This document shows, in pieces, positions 36,296-47,359 of a stretch of DNA of 64,000 bases. How positions within the stretch are numbered: the stretch's first letter is position 1; each line of letters opens with the position of its first letter. Location of the stretch: assembly GCA_016861105.1 (NCBI GenBank), contig BOKS01000002.1, positions 62,001 to 126,000 of the forward strand, given 5' to 3'. The notes under the pieces were generated by a model. The model did not search any database. It saw nothing but the letters and a program-made list of their open reading frames with translations, and was not told where the DNA came from. This DNA comes from Betaproteobacteria bacterium. Its GTDB lineage: Bacteria > Pseudomonadota > Gammaproteobacteria > Burkholderiales > Casimicrobiaceae. A program made the position numbers and the translations under genes.

Positions 36296-37239
36296 TGGGC
36301 GCGCAGGCGCTGCGCTGGGAGCCGGCCCCGTTCACGCTCTCCTACCGGCTTGGGGAGGTGACGCTGTTCCGCAAGCGCTTCGACGCCCTGGTGCTGCGCA
36401 CGCACTTCCTCGACCTCCCGGCCGATCCCGCGCGCACCGCCCCGTCGCGCGAGCGCTTCGGCGGGGGCGTGAGCGTCGTCGTCACCCGATCGCAGCCGGT
36501 GGCGGGCGACCTGCCGCGGGTGAGCGCCGACGGCGGCGTGCTCCGCTACGTGTTCGCGCGCTACACGCGCTTCCACACCGACCTCTCCGGCGACTTCGAC
36601 GGCTACCTCGCGAAGTTCGGCGGCAAGACGCGCGGCACGCTGCGCCGCAAGGTGCGCAAGTTCCTGGATGCCAACGGCGGCGACGCGATGCGCGAGTACC
36701 GGCGACCGGAGGACGTCGAGGAGTTCCTGCGCCTCGCGCGGCCGATCTCCGCGCTGACCTACCAGGAGAAGCTCTTCGACGCGGGGCTGCCGTCCGGGCC
36801 CGCGTTCGCCGAGGAGCTGAAGGCGCTGGCGGCGCAGGATGCGCTGCGCGCGTGGCTGCTGTTCCGCGACGGCGAGCCGATCGCCTACCTGTGCTGCCCG
36901 GCGGCCGACGGCGTCCTGCTGTACCGCTACCTCGGCTACGACCCGCGGCACGCCGACCTCTCGCCGGGCACCGTGCTGCAGTACCTCGCGTTCGAATCGC
37001 TGTTCGCCGAGCGGCGCTTCCGCCTGTTCGACTTCACCGAGGGCCAGGGCGAGCACAAGCGCTTCTTCGGCACGCACGAGACCGCGTGCGCCGACATCTG
37101 CTACCTGCCCGCGACGCCGGCGAACCGCTTCTGGGTGGGGCTGCACGCCGCCGTCGACGGCGTGTCGGTGGCCCTCGCCGCCACGCTCGACCGCCTCGGC
37201 GTCAAGGCGCGCCTCAAGCGCTTCATCCGGCGGCTCTGA
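36295..37239 (+). CDS. GNAT-family acyltransferase (Acetyltransf_6-like)
   Basis: A 314-residue protein with FGGKTRGTLRRKVRKFLD in the first half and AWLLFRDGEPIAYLCCPA, LGYDPRHADLSPGTVLQYLA and FDFTEGQGEHKRFFGTH in the second, the usual landmarks of polysaccharide-associated GNAT proteins. It follows the deacetylase with a one-base overlap, which suggests that the freed amine made by the deacetylase may be re-acylated by this protein. Its 3' end overlaps the convergent ATP-grasp gene by 17 bases. Confidence 0.78.
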   Translation: MGAQALRWEPAPFTLSYRLGEVTLFRKRFDALVLRTHFLDLPADPARTAPSRERFGGGVSVVVTRSQPVAGDLPRVSADGGVLRYVFARYTRFHTDLSGDFDGYLAKFGGKTRGTLRRKVRKFLDANGGDAMREYRRPEDVEEFLRLARPISALTYQEKLFDAGLPSGPAFAEELKALAAQDALRAWLLFRDGEPIAYLCCPAADGVLLYRYLGYDPRHADLSPGTVLQYLAFESLFAERRFRLFDFTEGQGEHKRFFGTHETACADICYLPATPANRFWVGLHAAVDGVSVALAATLDRLGVKARLKRFIRRL

Positions 37240-38332
37240 CCCCTGCCGCGGCGCCGCCGTTGCCGAAGATCGCGCGCCACCACCGTTCGGACATGATCTG
37301 CGGCGCATAGCACGGCGGATCCCAGCGGGCGTTCGCCTCGATGACCACCGGGCCGCGCCCGGTGAGCGCGACGTCCCAGCCGAGCGTGCGCAGCTGCGGG
37401 AAGCAGCGCTGCGCGGCCGTGACGAGGTCGACGGCTTCGCGCCAGAACGGGAGCCGGAAGCCGGCGAAGGCCGCTCCGGTCGACGGGTGCGCCCCGATGC
37501 GCATCAGTCCGGATCCGCTCGGGTGCATCGTCACCGCGGCGGCGAGCACGCCGTCCTCGCGACCGTCGCCGAAGGCGATGAGGTTGCCGGTGGTGCCCAT
37601 CGAGAAGTTGTCCGAGAGCGTGCGCCCGGCGAGGATCTTCATCATCCAGAACAGGATCGTCACGCCGCCATCCTCGCCGAGCAGCGTGTTGATGCGGACC
37701 GTCTGCAGCCCGCGGCGTCCGCAGAACGCGGTCAGCGACGGATGGTCGAACAGGCGCTCCTGCACGATCAGGTCGCTGCCGCGCTCGCCGGACAACGCGA
37801 CGCCGAGGCCGGCGGCGTCGAGCTGCGTGCCGTCCTCGACGCCGACGAAGGCGTCGCCTTCGCGCCGGAACGCGCGGAAGCCCGAGCCGTAGGCGCCGTC
37901 GCGGTCCTTGACGATGAAGTCGGCGGCCGCGTGCCGGGCGAGGTGCGCGCCCCAGGCGGCAGCATCGCCGAGGGGCCGCCCCTCGGCGTCGTGGGGCACG
38001 CCGCCGCGCGTCCAGCCGTAGGTCGCGGGCACCGCGATGCCCTCGCGGACGCAGACCCGGTGGAAGTCGTCCTTCGCCTCGGTCAGGTGCTGGTGCGACC
38101 GGGGGTTGAAAGCCGCGAGCTTGGCGAGCGAGCGCTCCTTGCTGATCAGCACCGGCAGCGTGGCGCGCACCGCCGGCGCGTAGAGCGCGTAGCCCGCGAT
38201 CTCCTTGCGCGAGAAGCTGCCGGTCGCGTAGAGGGCGAGCGAGCGGGCGAGCGCCGCAGGGAACGGCACCCCGTGCGCCCGGCTGCCCGCGCGGATCGCG
38301 TGCAGGAACCGGGCGATCCGGTTGCCGCTCAC
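37223..38332 (-). CDS. Sugar-transfer-associated ATP-grasp protein
   Basis: A 369-residue protein from GTG 38332 (GTGA overlap with the upstream GNAT gene). Residues 1-110 are helical; the ATP-grasp part has DFIVKDRDGAYGSGFRAF (ATP-binding lysine), LIVQERLFDHPSL, TVRINTLLGEDG and the metal site PVVIEANARWDPP. The family is found near sugar-transfer and capsule genes and probably activates a carboxylate for ligation to a sugar amine. The partner acid or amino acid is unknown. Confidence 0.82.
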   Translation of the reverse strand: MSGNRIARFLHAIRAGSRAHGVPFPAALARSLALYATGSFSRKEIAGYALYAPAVRATLPVLISKERSLAKLAAFNPRSHQHLTEAKDDFHRVCVREGIAVPATYGWTRGGVPHDAEGRPLGDAAAWGAHLARHAAADFIVKDRDGAYGSGFRAFRREGDAFVGVEDGTQLDAAGLGVALSGERGSDLIVQERLFDHPSLTAFCGRRGLQTVRINTLLGEDGGVTILFWMMKILAGRTLSDNFSMGTTGNLIAFGDGREDGVLAAAVTMHPSGSGLMRIGAHPSTGAAFAGFRLPFWREAVDLVTAAQRCFPQLRTLGWDVALTGRGPVVIEANARWDPPCYAPQIMSERWWRAIFGNGGAAAGVRAAG

Positions 38333-38922
38333 GCTCCGCCTCCGGGGGCGACGGGACGGCCGCGGCGCGCGAAGCGCCACTCGAACGGAGCGTCGCGCCA
38401 GGGCGTGACGACGCTCAGCGTGGTTCCTGCGCGGTGCCAGCCGGCCTTCTCGCTGACGCGCAGCGACGGCGCGTTCGTCCACCAGATGCGGCTGTACAGC
38501 GCACCGAAGCCCCGCTCGCGCATGCGCTCGGCCGTGAGGCGCTTGATCAGCGTCGCGTACCCGCGGCCGCGCTCGTCCGGCACGGTGACGAGGTGCATCG
38601 ACACCGCGTCGCCGTCCGCGAACCGCCAGAATCCGGCGCGCCGCAGCCGCTCGCCGAACCACAGCCACTGCAGGCAGACGATGCGCGACGTCCGCAGCAG
38701 CGCGTAGCCGGACGCATCCCGCCCGCCGTACCACGCGCTCTCGCGGATCTCCTCGTCGCCGCTTTCCGCCACGGTGCGCTCGTCCACTTCCGCCAGCCGC
38801 AGGCCGTCGGGCAGCGCCGGGACCGGGGACGCGCGATCGAGTGCCAGGCGCATGACGCGGAAGCAGCGGTAGTCGAACCCGGCCTTGCGCGCGCGGCCGA
38901 GCAGGGCGCCGGCGACGCTCAC
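38329..38922 (-). CDS. GNAT N-acetyltransferase
   Basis: About 197 residues from GTG 38922. The acetyl-CoA site is clear: VSMHLVTVPDERGRGYATLI, with the R/Q-x-x-G-x-A motif, followed by SLRVSEKAGWHRAGTTL. It overlaps the ATP-grasp gene, so the two are likely made together. A shorter start at MRLALDRASPV is possible. The acceptor amine is unknown; an activated sugar is the contextual guess. Confidence 0.78.
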   Translation of the reverse strand: MSVAGALLGRARKAGFDYRCFRVMRLALDRASPVPALPDGLRLAEVDERTVAESGDEEIRESAWYGGRDASGYALLRTSRIVCLQWLWFGERLRRAGFWRFADGDAVSMHLVTVPDERGRGYATLIKRLTAERMRERGFGALYSRIWWTNAPSLRVSEKAGWHRAGTTLSVVTPWRDAPFEWRFARRGRPVAPGGGA

Positions 38923-39492
38923 GCCCGTCGTCGTCCCGGGGCGCAGGCGCCGCCCGGCAGCAGCGGGCTTCCGGCTGTCGGACGAACGGCAGGCACTGTG
39001 GACGACGTCCCGGGGGGCATGGAAACTGGCGAACGGGGGGCCGCGACGTCCATCGGGCGCCGAGTCTAGCGCACATCGCGCACCCGTCGCGGTGCCTGCG
39101 GTCGGGTCTGCGGCCTCGTTGCGCGGTGCGGGCCGCGCGTCGTTCCCCCGCGAGGCGGTTCGCCGTGACGGCCCGATGGTGCGAAGCGATGACGCACATG
39201 CGATCGCCTCGCACGCCGGTGGTGCAAGCCGGTCAATTCGACCGACCGTTGTACGCGACAGCGCCGGGCATCGCATACGTTCGTCCGGTCGCCGGTTGCC
39301 GGTGCGCATCGTCGAGCGCGCCGGACTACACTTGCGCTTCCGCGCGGCGCCCGTCGGCGTCGCGCGAAAACCAACAACAACGAACACGACGACGCGCACC
39401 GGACGGGACACCAGCGTTGCTTCCCCACTCGACTCCACGACCGAACCTCGACGCCGCCACGGCGCGCAGGCGCGGCACGACGGACGCCTGAC
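38923..39492. other. Long intergenic region before the EpsB-type gene
   Basis: A 570-base gap. It contains the short palindrome CGGTC-AATTC-GACCG at 39230-39244 and an A/C-rich patch at 39363-39390. A TTGTAC (39249-39254) with CATACG after 19 bases is too poor to call as a promoter. No sigma-54 type -24/-12 pair was seen. Open frames here look like composition artefacts. The region probably carries the promoter and leader of the downstream operon. Confidence 0.4.
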
Positions 39493-40875
39493 GTGTTCAG
39501 CGCGCTCCGCCAGCACCTCTCGCCGGCGACGATCGCCCAGCTCGCGATCGAGGCCGTGTGGCTGTTCGTCGCCGGCATCGTGGTCATGCAGGTCGCCTCG
39601 CACCTCGCCGTCCCGGCGCGCGAGTTCGTCGTCCCCGCATTCGTCTTCGCGCTGCTGATCCTCTCGCTCAACGGGGCCTTCGGCATCTACCGGCGCGCCG
39701 AGCAGGTCACCACCACGTCCTACCTGGTGCGGCTGCTGCTCGCGCCGGCCATCGGTGTCCCGCTCGCCTACGTCGCGGCCGAGATCGTGCCGCGCGGCGA
39801 CGTCTTCCAGCAGAACGTGGGGCTGGTCGTGCTGATCGCGGTGGGCGGGCTGCTGCTGCTGCGCCATGCGCTGCTGCTGCCGCTGATCACCTCGCTGCTG
39901 CCGCACCGCGTGCTGGTGCTGGGCACGGGCCCGGAAGCGCGGCTGGTCGAGACGTCGCTCGCCGCGGCGCATCCGCCGGGACTGCGCCTGATGGGATTCC
40001 GGCCGGTCGAGAAGGCGCAGGAGACCGCGGTGTCGGCGGGCCAGGTGGTCGGCGCGAGGCAGGGGCTGCTCGACTTCGTGCGGCAGGCGCGCGTCGACGA
40101 GATCATCGTCGCCGTCCGCCAGCAGCGGGGCGGCGTGCTGCCGCTGCGCGAGCTGCTCGACTGCCGGCTGCACGGCGTGGAGATCACCGACCTCGCCCGC
40201 TTCTTCGAGCGTGTGCACGGCAAGGTGCCGATCGAGCTCGTGAAGGTGAGCTGGCTGATCTACGGCAACGGGTACCGGCAGGGATGGCTTCGCACGTCGG
40301 TCAAGCGAGCCTTCGACCTGGCCGCCGCGCTCTCGCTGCTGCTGCTCACGCTGCCGATCATGCTGGTGACCGCGGTGGCGATCCTCTTCGAGAGCGGCGG
40401 GCCGGTGCTCTACAGGCAGGAGCGGGTCGGCTACCGCGGCCGCTCGTTCACCGTGTTCAAGTTCCGCAGCATGGTGCACGACGCCGAGAAGAGCGGGCAG
40501 GCGCGCTGGGCCGTGGCGCGCGATCCGCGCGTGACCCGCGTCGGCCGCGTGATCCGGCGGCTGCGCATCGACGAGCTGCCGCAGCTCTTCAACGTGCTGC
40601 GCGGCGAGATGAGCTTCGTCGGCCCGCGGCCCGAGCGGCCGGAGTTCGTCGACCTGCTGACCGGGCAGATCCCGTTCTACGCGGTCCGCCACAGCGTGAA
40701 GCCCGGGCTCACCGGCTGGGCGCAGGTGCGGTACTCTTACGGCGCGACCGTCGAGCAGTCGGTGCGCAAGCTGGAGTACGACCTCTACTACGTGAAGAAC
40801 CACACGCTCGCGCTCGACGTGCTGATCCTGCTCGAGACCGTGCGCGTCGTGCTGCTCGGGGAGGGGGCGCACTAG
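39493..40875 (+). CDS. PEP-CTERM/XrtA system glycosyltransferase, priming sugar-phosphate transferase (EpsB type)
   Basis: A 460-residue protein from GTG 39493. Four or five N-terminal membrane helices (residues about 15-135) are followed by a Rossmann-like segment (HRVLVLGTGPEARLVETSL) and, from residue 271, the bacterial sugar transferase domain: KRAFDLAAALSLLLLTLPIM, FTVFKFRSMVHDAE, IDELPQLFNVLRGEMSFVGP. It transfers a sugar-1-phosphate to undecaprenyl phosphate and so starts exopolysaccharide synthesis. Its position just before prsK matches XrtA loci in other betaproteobacteria. Confidence 0.92.
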   Translation: MFSALRQHLSPATIAQLAIEAVWLFVAGIVVMQVASHLAVPAREFVVPAFVFALLILSLNGAFGIYRRAEQVTTTSYLVRLLLAPAIGVPLAYVAAEIVPRGDVFQQNVGLVVLIAVGGLLLLRHALLLPLITSLLPHRVLVLGTGPEARLVETSLAAAHPPGLRLMGFRPVEKAQETAVSAGQVVGARQGLLDFVRQARVDEIIVAVRQQRGGVLPLRELLDCRLHGVEITDLARFFERVHGKVPIELVKVSWLIYGNGYRQGWLRTSVKRAFDLAAALSLLLLTLPIMLVTAVAILFESGGPVLYRQERVGYRGRSFTVFKFRSMVHDAEKSGQARWAVARDPRVTRVGRVIRRLRIDELPQLFNVLRGEMSFVGPRPERPEFVDLLTGQIPFYAVRHSVKPGLTGWAQVRYSYGATVEQSVRKLEYDLYYVKNHTLALDVLILLETVRVVLLGEGAH

Positions 40876-41019
40876 GGCCGGAGCACGCGATGGACACGCG
40901 GCAGCGACCCTTCGCGCCTGCGGCCAGAGCGTGAACAGGCCCTAGCCCCGCGCGCCGCTCGCCCGTGCCCGGCTCCGGCGCGAGCCGACGCCCGAGGACT
41001 CCACGCACCGCCCGACGCC

Positions 41020-43119
41020 GTGACCGAATCCACGTTCGCCACTGCCGGCCTCGTCAGCTACGGCATCGCCGCGCTGGGCTGGCTGCTGCTCGCCGTGCGC
41101 ATCGCGCTCGGGCTGCGGGGAAGCCGCCGCGGCGCCGTGCTGCTCGTCGTCGCGCTCGCGACCGCGGCCTGGGCGTTCGCCGGCGCGCTGTTCGCCCAGG
41201 CGCCCTCGCGCGGCGCGCAGCAGGCGCTCGACCTGACGGACAGCGTCCGCTACGCGGCGTGGCTCGCCTTCGTCGCCGTGCTCGTCCGCAGTGCCACCGA
41301 CGGTGCCGCGCGCGGGCGGCTGCCGCGCTGGCTCGAGTGGACGGCCGTCGGCCTCGTCGGCGCGAGCCTGCTGTCGCTGGAGGGCCTGCCGCATGTGACC
41401 GCCTTCGCCGGCGACGATCCGCGCGCGGCGTTCGCCCTCGACGTCTGCCTCGCGATCCTCGGGCTCGTGTTCGTCGAGCAGCTCTACCGCCGCGTCCACG
41501 CGCAGGCGCGCTGGGGCATCAAGCCGCTGGTGCTGGCGCTGGCCGCGCTGTTCGGGTTCGACCTGTTCATGGCCTCCGACGCGCTGCTGTTCGGGCGCAT
41601 CGACGCCGACGTCTGGGTCGCGCGCGGCGCGGCGAGCGCGCTCGTGATCCCGCTGGTGGCCATCGCGACCGCGCGCAACGCCGGCTGGACCGTCGACATG
41701 CACCTGTCGCGCGAGGCCGTCTTCCACTCGACCGCGCTGCTCGTCTCCGGGGCGTTCCTGCTCGTGATCGCGGGCGCGGGCTACATCCTCCGCTACTTCG
41801 GCGGCGACTGGGGGCGCGCGCTGCAGATCGAGCTCCTGTTCGCCGCCGCCGTGTTCGTCGCGCTGGTCGCGACCTCCGGCCGGTTCCGCTCGCGGCTGCG
41901 GGTCTTCGTCAGCAAGCACTTCTTCTCCTACCGCTACGACTACCGCGAGGAGTGGCTGCGCTTCACGCGCACGCTGTCGACGGAGAGCAGCGTGCTCGGC
42001 GTGCAGGAGCGGGCGATCATGGCGCTCGCCGACCTCGTCGAGAGCCCCGGAGGCGCGCTGTGGCTCGCCGACGAGCGCGCGGGCTTCCGCCCCGCGGCGC
42101 GGCTCAACATGCCGGGCGTCGACGCCACGCTCGCCGCCGACGCGCCGCTCGCGCGCTTCCTCGAGCGCACCGGCTGGATCGTCTCGCTGCCCGAGGCCGC
42201 GGCGCACGCCGACCGCTATCCGGAGCTGGCGGTTCCCGAGTGGCTCGCGGGGCTGCCCGGCGCGTGGCTGGTCGTGCCGCTGCCGGTGGGCTCGTCGCTG
42301 GTCGGGTTCGTGGTCCTGCTCGACCCGCGCTCGCCCGTGGAGATCGACTGGGAGGTCCGCGACCTGCTCAAGGCCGCGGCGCGCGCCGCCGCGGCGTACC
42401 TGCAGCAGCTGCGGGCCACCGAGGCGCTGATCGAGTCGCGCAAGTTCGACGCGTTCAACCGGATGTCGGCCTTCGTCGTCCACGACCTCAAGAACCTGGT
42501 CGCGCAGCTGTCGCTGATGCTGCGCAATGCCGAGCGCCATCGCGACAACCCGGCGTTCCAGCGCGACATGCTGGAGACCGTCGCCCACGTCGTCGGACGG
42601 ATGAACGGCCTGATGCTGCAGCTGCGCACCGGCACGACGCCGGTCGAGAACGCGCGGCCGGTCGACCTGGCACCGGTGGTCCGGCGCGTGGTGGCCGGCA
42701 AGGCGCCGGAAGGCGCGATCGCGCTCGCGCTCGACGAAGGCGTGACGGCGCTGGGGCACGACGAGCGGCTGGAGCACGTCATCGCCCACCTCGTGCAGAA
42801 TGCGCTCGACGCGACGCAGCGGGGCGGCACGATCCGCGTGGCCGTGCGCCGCGAGGGCGAGCAGGCGCTGCTCGAGGTGGCCGACACCGGCGCGGGCATG
42901 AGCGCCGCGTTCGTCCGCGACCGCCTGTTCAAGCCGTTCGAGACCACCAAGGCGTCGGGCATGGGCATCGGCGTCTACGAGAGCCAGCAGTACGTGACGT
43001 CGCTCGGCGGACGCGTCGAGGTCGAGAGCGCCGAAGGCCGCGGGACCCGCGTGGTCGTGCGGCTGCCGGCGGGCAACGGCGCGGAGTCGCCCGCCCGCAG
43101 GCTGGAGACGGCCGCGTGA
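41020..43119 (+). CDS. prsK: XrtA/PEP-CTERM system histidine kinase PrsK
   Basis: A 699-residue membrane sensor kinase from GTG 41020. The first 290 residues hold about eight hydrophobic helices. Residues about 310-460 look like a GAF-type sensor. The phosphoacceptor His488 lies in FVVHDLKNLVAQLSLM, followed by the ATPase motifs HLVQNALDAT (N box) and VADTGAGM with GMGIGVYESQQYV (G boxes). It should phosphorylate PrsR, encoded 58 bases downstream. The input signal is not known. Confidence 0.93.
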   Translation: MTESTFATAGLVSYGIAALGWLLLAVRIALGLRGSRRGAVLLVVALATAAWAFAGALFAQAPSRGAQQALDLTDSVRYAAWLAFVAVLVRSATDGAARGRLPRWLEWTAVGLVGASLLSLEGLPHVTAFAGDDPRAAFALDVCLAILGLVFVEQLYRRVHAQARWGIKPLVLALAALFGFDLFMASDALLFGRIDADVWVARGAASALVIPLVAIATARNAGWTVDMHLSREAVFHSTALLVSGAFLLVIAGAGYILRYFGGDWGRALQIELLFAAAVFVALVATSGRFRSRLRVFVSKHFFSYRYDYREEWLRFTRTLSTESSVLGVQERAIMALADLVESPGGALWLADERAGFRPAARLNMPGVDATLAADAPLARFLERTGWIVSLPEAAAHADRYPELAVPEWLAGLPGAWLVVPLPVGSSLVGFVVLLDPRSPVEIDWEVRDLLKAAARAAAAYLQQLRATEALIESRKFDAFNRMSAFVVHDLKNLVAQLSLMLRNAERHRDNPAFQRDMLETVAHVVGRMNGLMLQLRTGTTPVENARPVDLAPVVRRVVAGKAPEGAIALALDEGVTALGHDERLEHVIAHLVQNALDATQRGGTIRVAVRREGEQALLEVADTGAGMSAAFVRDRLFKPFETTKASGMGIGVYESQQYVTSLGGRVEVESAEGRGTRVVVRLPAGNGAESPARRLETAA

Positions 43120-43177
43120 GGGCCCGTGCCCGGCGCGCACGCCGGACCGAGATGACACCACCCGAGGAGACCGCCGC

Positions 43178-44520
<1,343 letters not shown>

Positions 44521-44524
<4 letters not shown>

Positions 44525-47319
44525 AGGCCACCCGCGAACGCGCCCCGGCGCGCACCCCCCGACTCCTCCGCCTGGGCGCGGCCGCGGTCCTGGCGGCGGC
44601 GCTCGCCGGCTGCGGCGGCAGCGACACCGGCAGCCTGATCGCGTCGGGCCGCAGCTACCTCGAGAAGGGCGACCTGCCGGCCGCCGTGATCCAGCTGCGC
44701 AACGCGCGCCAGAAGGCGCCGGACAACGCCGAGGTCCGCTACCTGCTCGGCCGCGCGCTGCTCGCGACCGGCGACGTCGACGGGGCGGTGAGCGACCTGC
44801 GCCGCGCCCTGGAGCTCAAGCACCCTCCCGAGCAGGTCCTGCCGCCGCTCGCGCAGGCGCTGCTGGCGGCCGGCGACCACCGCCGCCTGATCCAGGAGAT
44901 CAAGCCGGACATGGTGAGCGACCCGGCGGGCAAGGCGGACGTCGCGTCGTCGCTCGCGGCCGCACACCTCGCGCGCGACGAGCTGGACGCCGCGCGCGGC
45001 TACGCGGACGCCGCGCTGGCGGCGCAGCCGGGCAACGTGCGCGCGCTGCTGACGCGCGCGCAGATCGCCGCGCGATCCAACGACGTGGCGGGCACCGAGC
45101 GTGCACTCGACGAGGCGCTCGCGGTAGCGCCGCGCGATCCCGACGCCGTGGTGATGAAGGCCGGGCTGCTCGCGACACGCGGCCAGCGCGACGAGGCGCT
45201 GGCGTTGCTGCGCAAGGCCGTCGAGACCGAGCCGCGGCAGGTCGCGCCGCGCTTCGCGATGGTGTCGATGCTCGTCGCCGCCGGCCGCGTGGCCGACGCC
45301 GAGCCGGTGCTGGAGACGATGCGCAAGGACGCCGCCAACGACCCGCGGACGCGCTATGCCGACGCGCTGGTGGCGCTGGCCAAGGGCGACGCGGCGCGCT
45401 CGCGCGACCTCCTGCAGCCGCTGCTCGCCGCGCCGAACGCTCCGCTGGGCACGCTGTTCCTCGCGGCGCTGGCCAACCTGGAGCTCGGCAACTACGCGGC
45501 CGCGGAGGACGCGGCGCGCAAGGTCGTCGCGCAGGCCCCCGGCGATCCCGCGCCGCGACGGGCGCTGGCGGCGATCTACCTGCGCAGCGGCCGCGCGCAG
45601 CAGGCGGCCGAGACCGCGGAGCAGGGGCTCGAACGCGCGCCCGACGACGTGGTGCTGCTGCGCCTCGCCGGCGACGCGCGGATGAGCGCGGGCCAGATGC
45701 TGCAGGCCGCTGCGCACTACGAGCGGGCGGCCGCGCTGGACAAGCAGGGATCGCAGGCGCAGCTGCGGCTCGCGCAGGTCCGCTACATCACCGGCGATGC
45801 GACGCGCGCGCTCGCCGACCTCGAACGGCTCGCGAAGACCGATTCGGCGCAGATCCAGGCCGACCTCGCGCTGGTGGCGATCCACGTGCGCCGCCGCGAG
45901 TTCGACCAGGCGCTCGCGGCGATCGCGTCGCTGGAGAAGAAGCAGCCCGGCACGGCGCTCGTCGAGGAGCTCCGCGGCGGCGTGTACGCGGCGAAGCGCG
46001 ACCTCCAGCAGGCGCGCAGGCACTTCGAGAAGGCCCTCGCGATCGAGCCGACGCGCCTCGCGTCCGCGCGCAGCCTGGCGCTGCTCGACGTGCAGGAGGG
46101 CAAGGCCGCCGACGCGCGCGCCCGCTACGAGAGGATCATCGCCGCGGACCCGCGCAACGCGCAGCCGCTGATCGCGCAGGCGGAGCTGCTCGCCGTCACC
46201 GGCGCGCCCCCCGGCGACGTGCGCACGCTGATCGAGCGCGCGATCGCGGTCGATCCGGCGGCGAGCGCGCCGCACGTCGCCATGGTCGCGCACCTGCGGC
46301 GCAGCGGCGATGCGCGGGGCGCGCTGGAGGCCGCCCGCGCGGCCGTGCGCGCGCTCCCCGAGGACGCGACGCTGCTCGAGGTGCTCGGCGCGATCGAGCT
46401 GCAGCAGGGGGAGATCACGCAGGCGCGCGAGACGTTCGCGCGGCTCGTCCAGCTGCAGCCGGCGAGCCCGGGCCCGCTGCTGCGGCTGTCCGAGGCGCAC
46501 GTGGCGAGCCGCGACTTCACGTCGGCGATCGAGGCGCAGCGCAAGGCGATCGCGCTCCAGCCCGACCACGTCCCGTCGCTGATCGCGCTGACGACCACTT
46601 ACCTGATCTCGGGCAAGGCCGACGCCGCGCTCGCCGAGGCGCGCAAGATGCAGCGGGACCGGCCGAAGCAGGCCGTCGGCTGGCTGCTCGAAAGCGAGAT
46701 CCTGGCCGCGCAGAAGAAGCCCGCCGAGGCCTCCGAGTCGATGCGCGAGGCGCTGGCGCGCCAGCCGAACGGCATGCTGGCGGCCCGGACCTACGTGCTG
46801 CTGATCACCGCGGGCAAGGCGGCCGACGCGGCGGCCTTTGCCGCGCGCTGGGAGAAGGACCACCCGCAGGACGCCGCGTTCCACAACCTGCTCGGCCAGT
46901 ACCGCCAGTCGCGCGGCGACGTCGACGGCGCCGTCGCGTCGTACCGCGCTGCGCTCGCCATCGAGCCCGAGAACGTCGTGGTCCTCAACAACCTCGCGTG
47001 GGCGCTGAACGAGCGCGGGCGCAAGGAGGCGCGGGAGTACGCGGAGCGCGCCTACCGCCTCGCGCCGCTGAACGCGAGCGTCGTGGACACGCTCGGCGCA
47101 GTGCTGATCCGGCAGGGCGAGACCGCGCGCGGCGTCGAGATGCTGCGCGCCGCCACGCGCATCGAGCCGAACGATCCGCGGCTGCGCGTGCACCTCGCCC
47201 GCGCGCTCGTGGCGGGCGGCGACCGGGCGGCGGCGCGGCGCGAGCTCGAGGCTGCGCTGAAGGTCGACGCGCGCACGCCCGGCCGCGCCGAAGCCGAGAA
47301 GATGCTCGGCGAGCTGTGA
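44521..47319 (+). CDS. prsT: XrtA/PEP-CTERM system TPR lipoprotein PrsT
   Basis: A 932-residue protein. The N-terminus is basic, then hydrophobic, with the lipobox LAGC placing Cys31 for lipid modification. The rest is almost wholly tetratricopeptide repeats, about twenty, for example KAPDNAEVRYLLGRALLATG and EPENVVVLNNLAWALNERGR. It is expected to be a periplasmic lipoprotein scaffold for polysaccharide or PEP-CTERM protein export. It overlaps prsR by 4 bases, as usual for the prsKRT set. Confidence 0.95.
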
Positions 47320-47359
47320 CCACGCCCTTCCCCGTTCCAGCGCAACGCGGACGACCAAC

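Noticed and set aside
37231..37240. CTCTGACCCC as a second half of the REP element
   Set aside because: Only about ten bases match, there is no inverted partner, and it includes the stop codon of a real gene.
38885..39658. A plus-strand open frame across the gap before the EpsB-type gene
   Set aside because: Composition is non-protein-like, it overlaps two real genes, and no motif is present.
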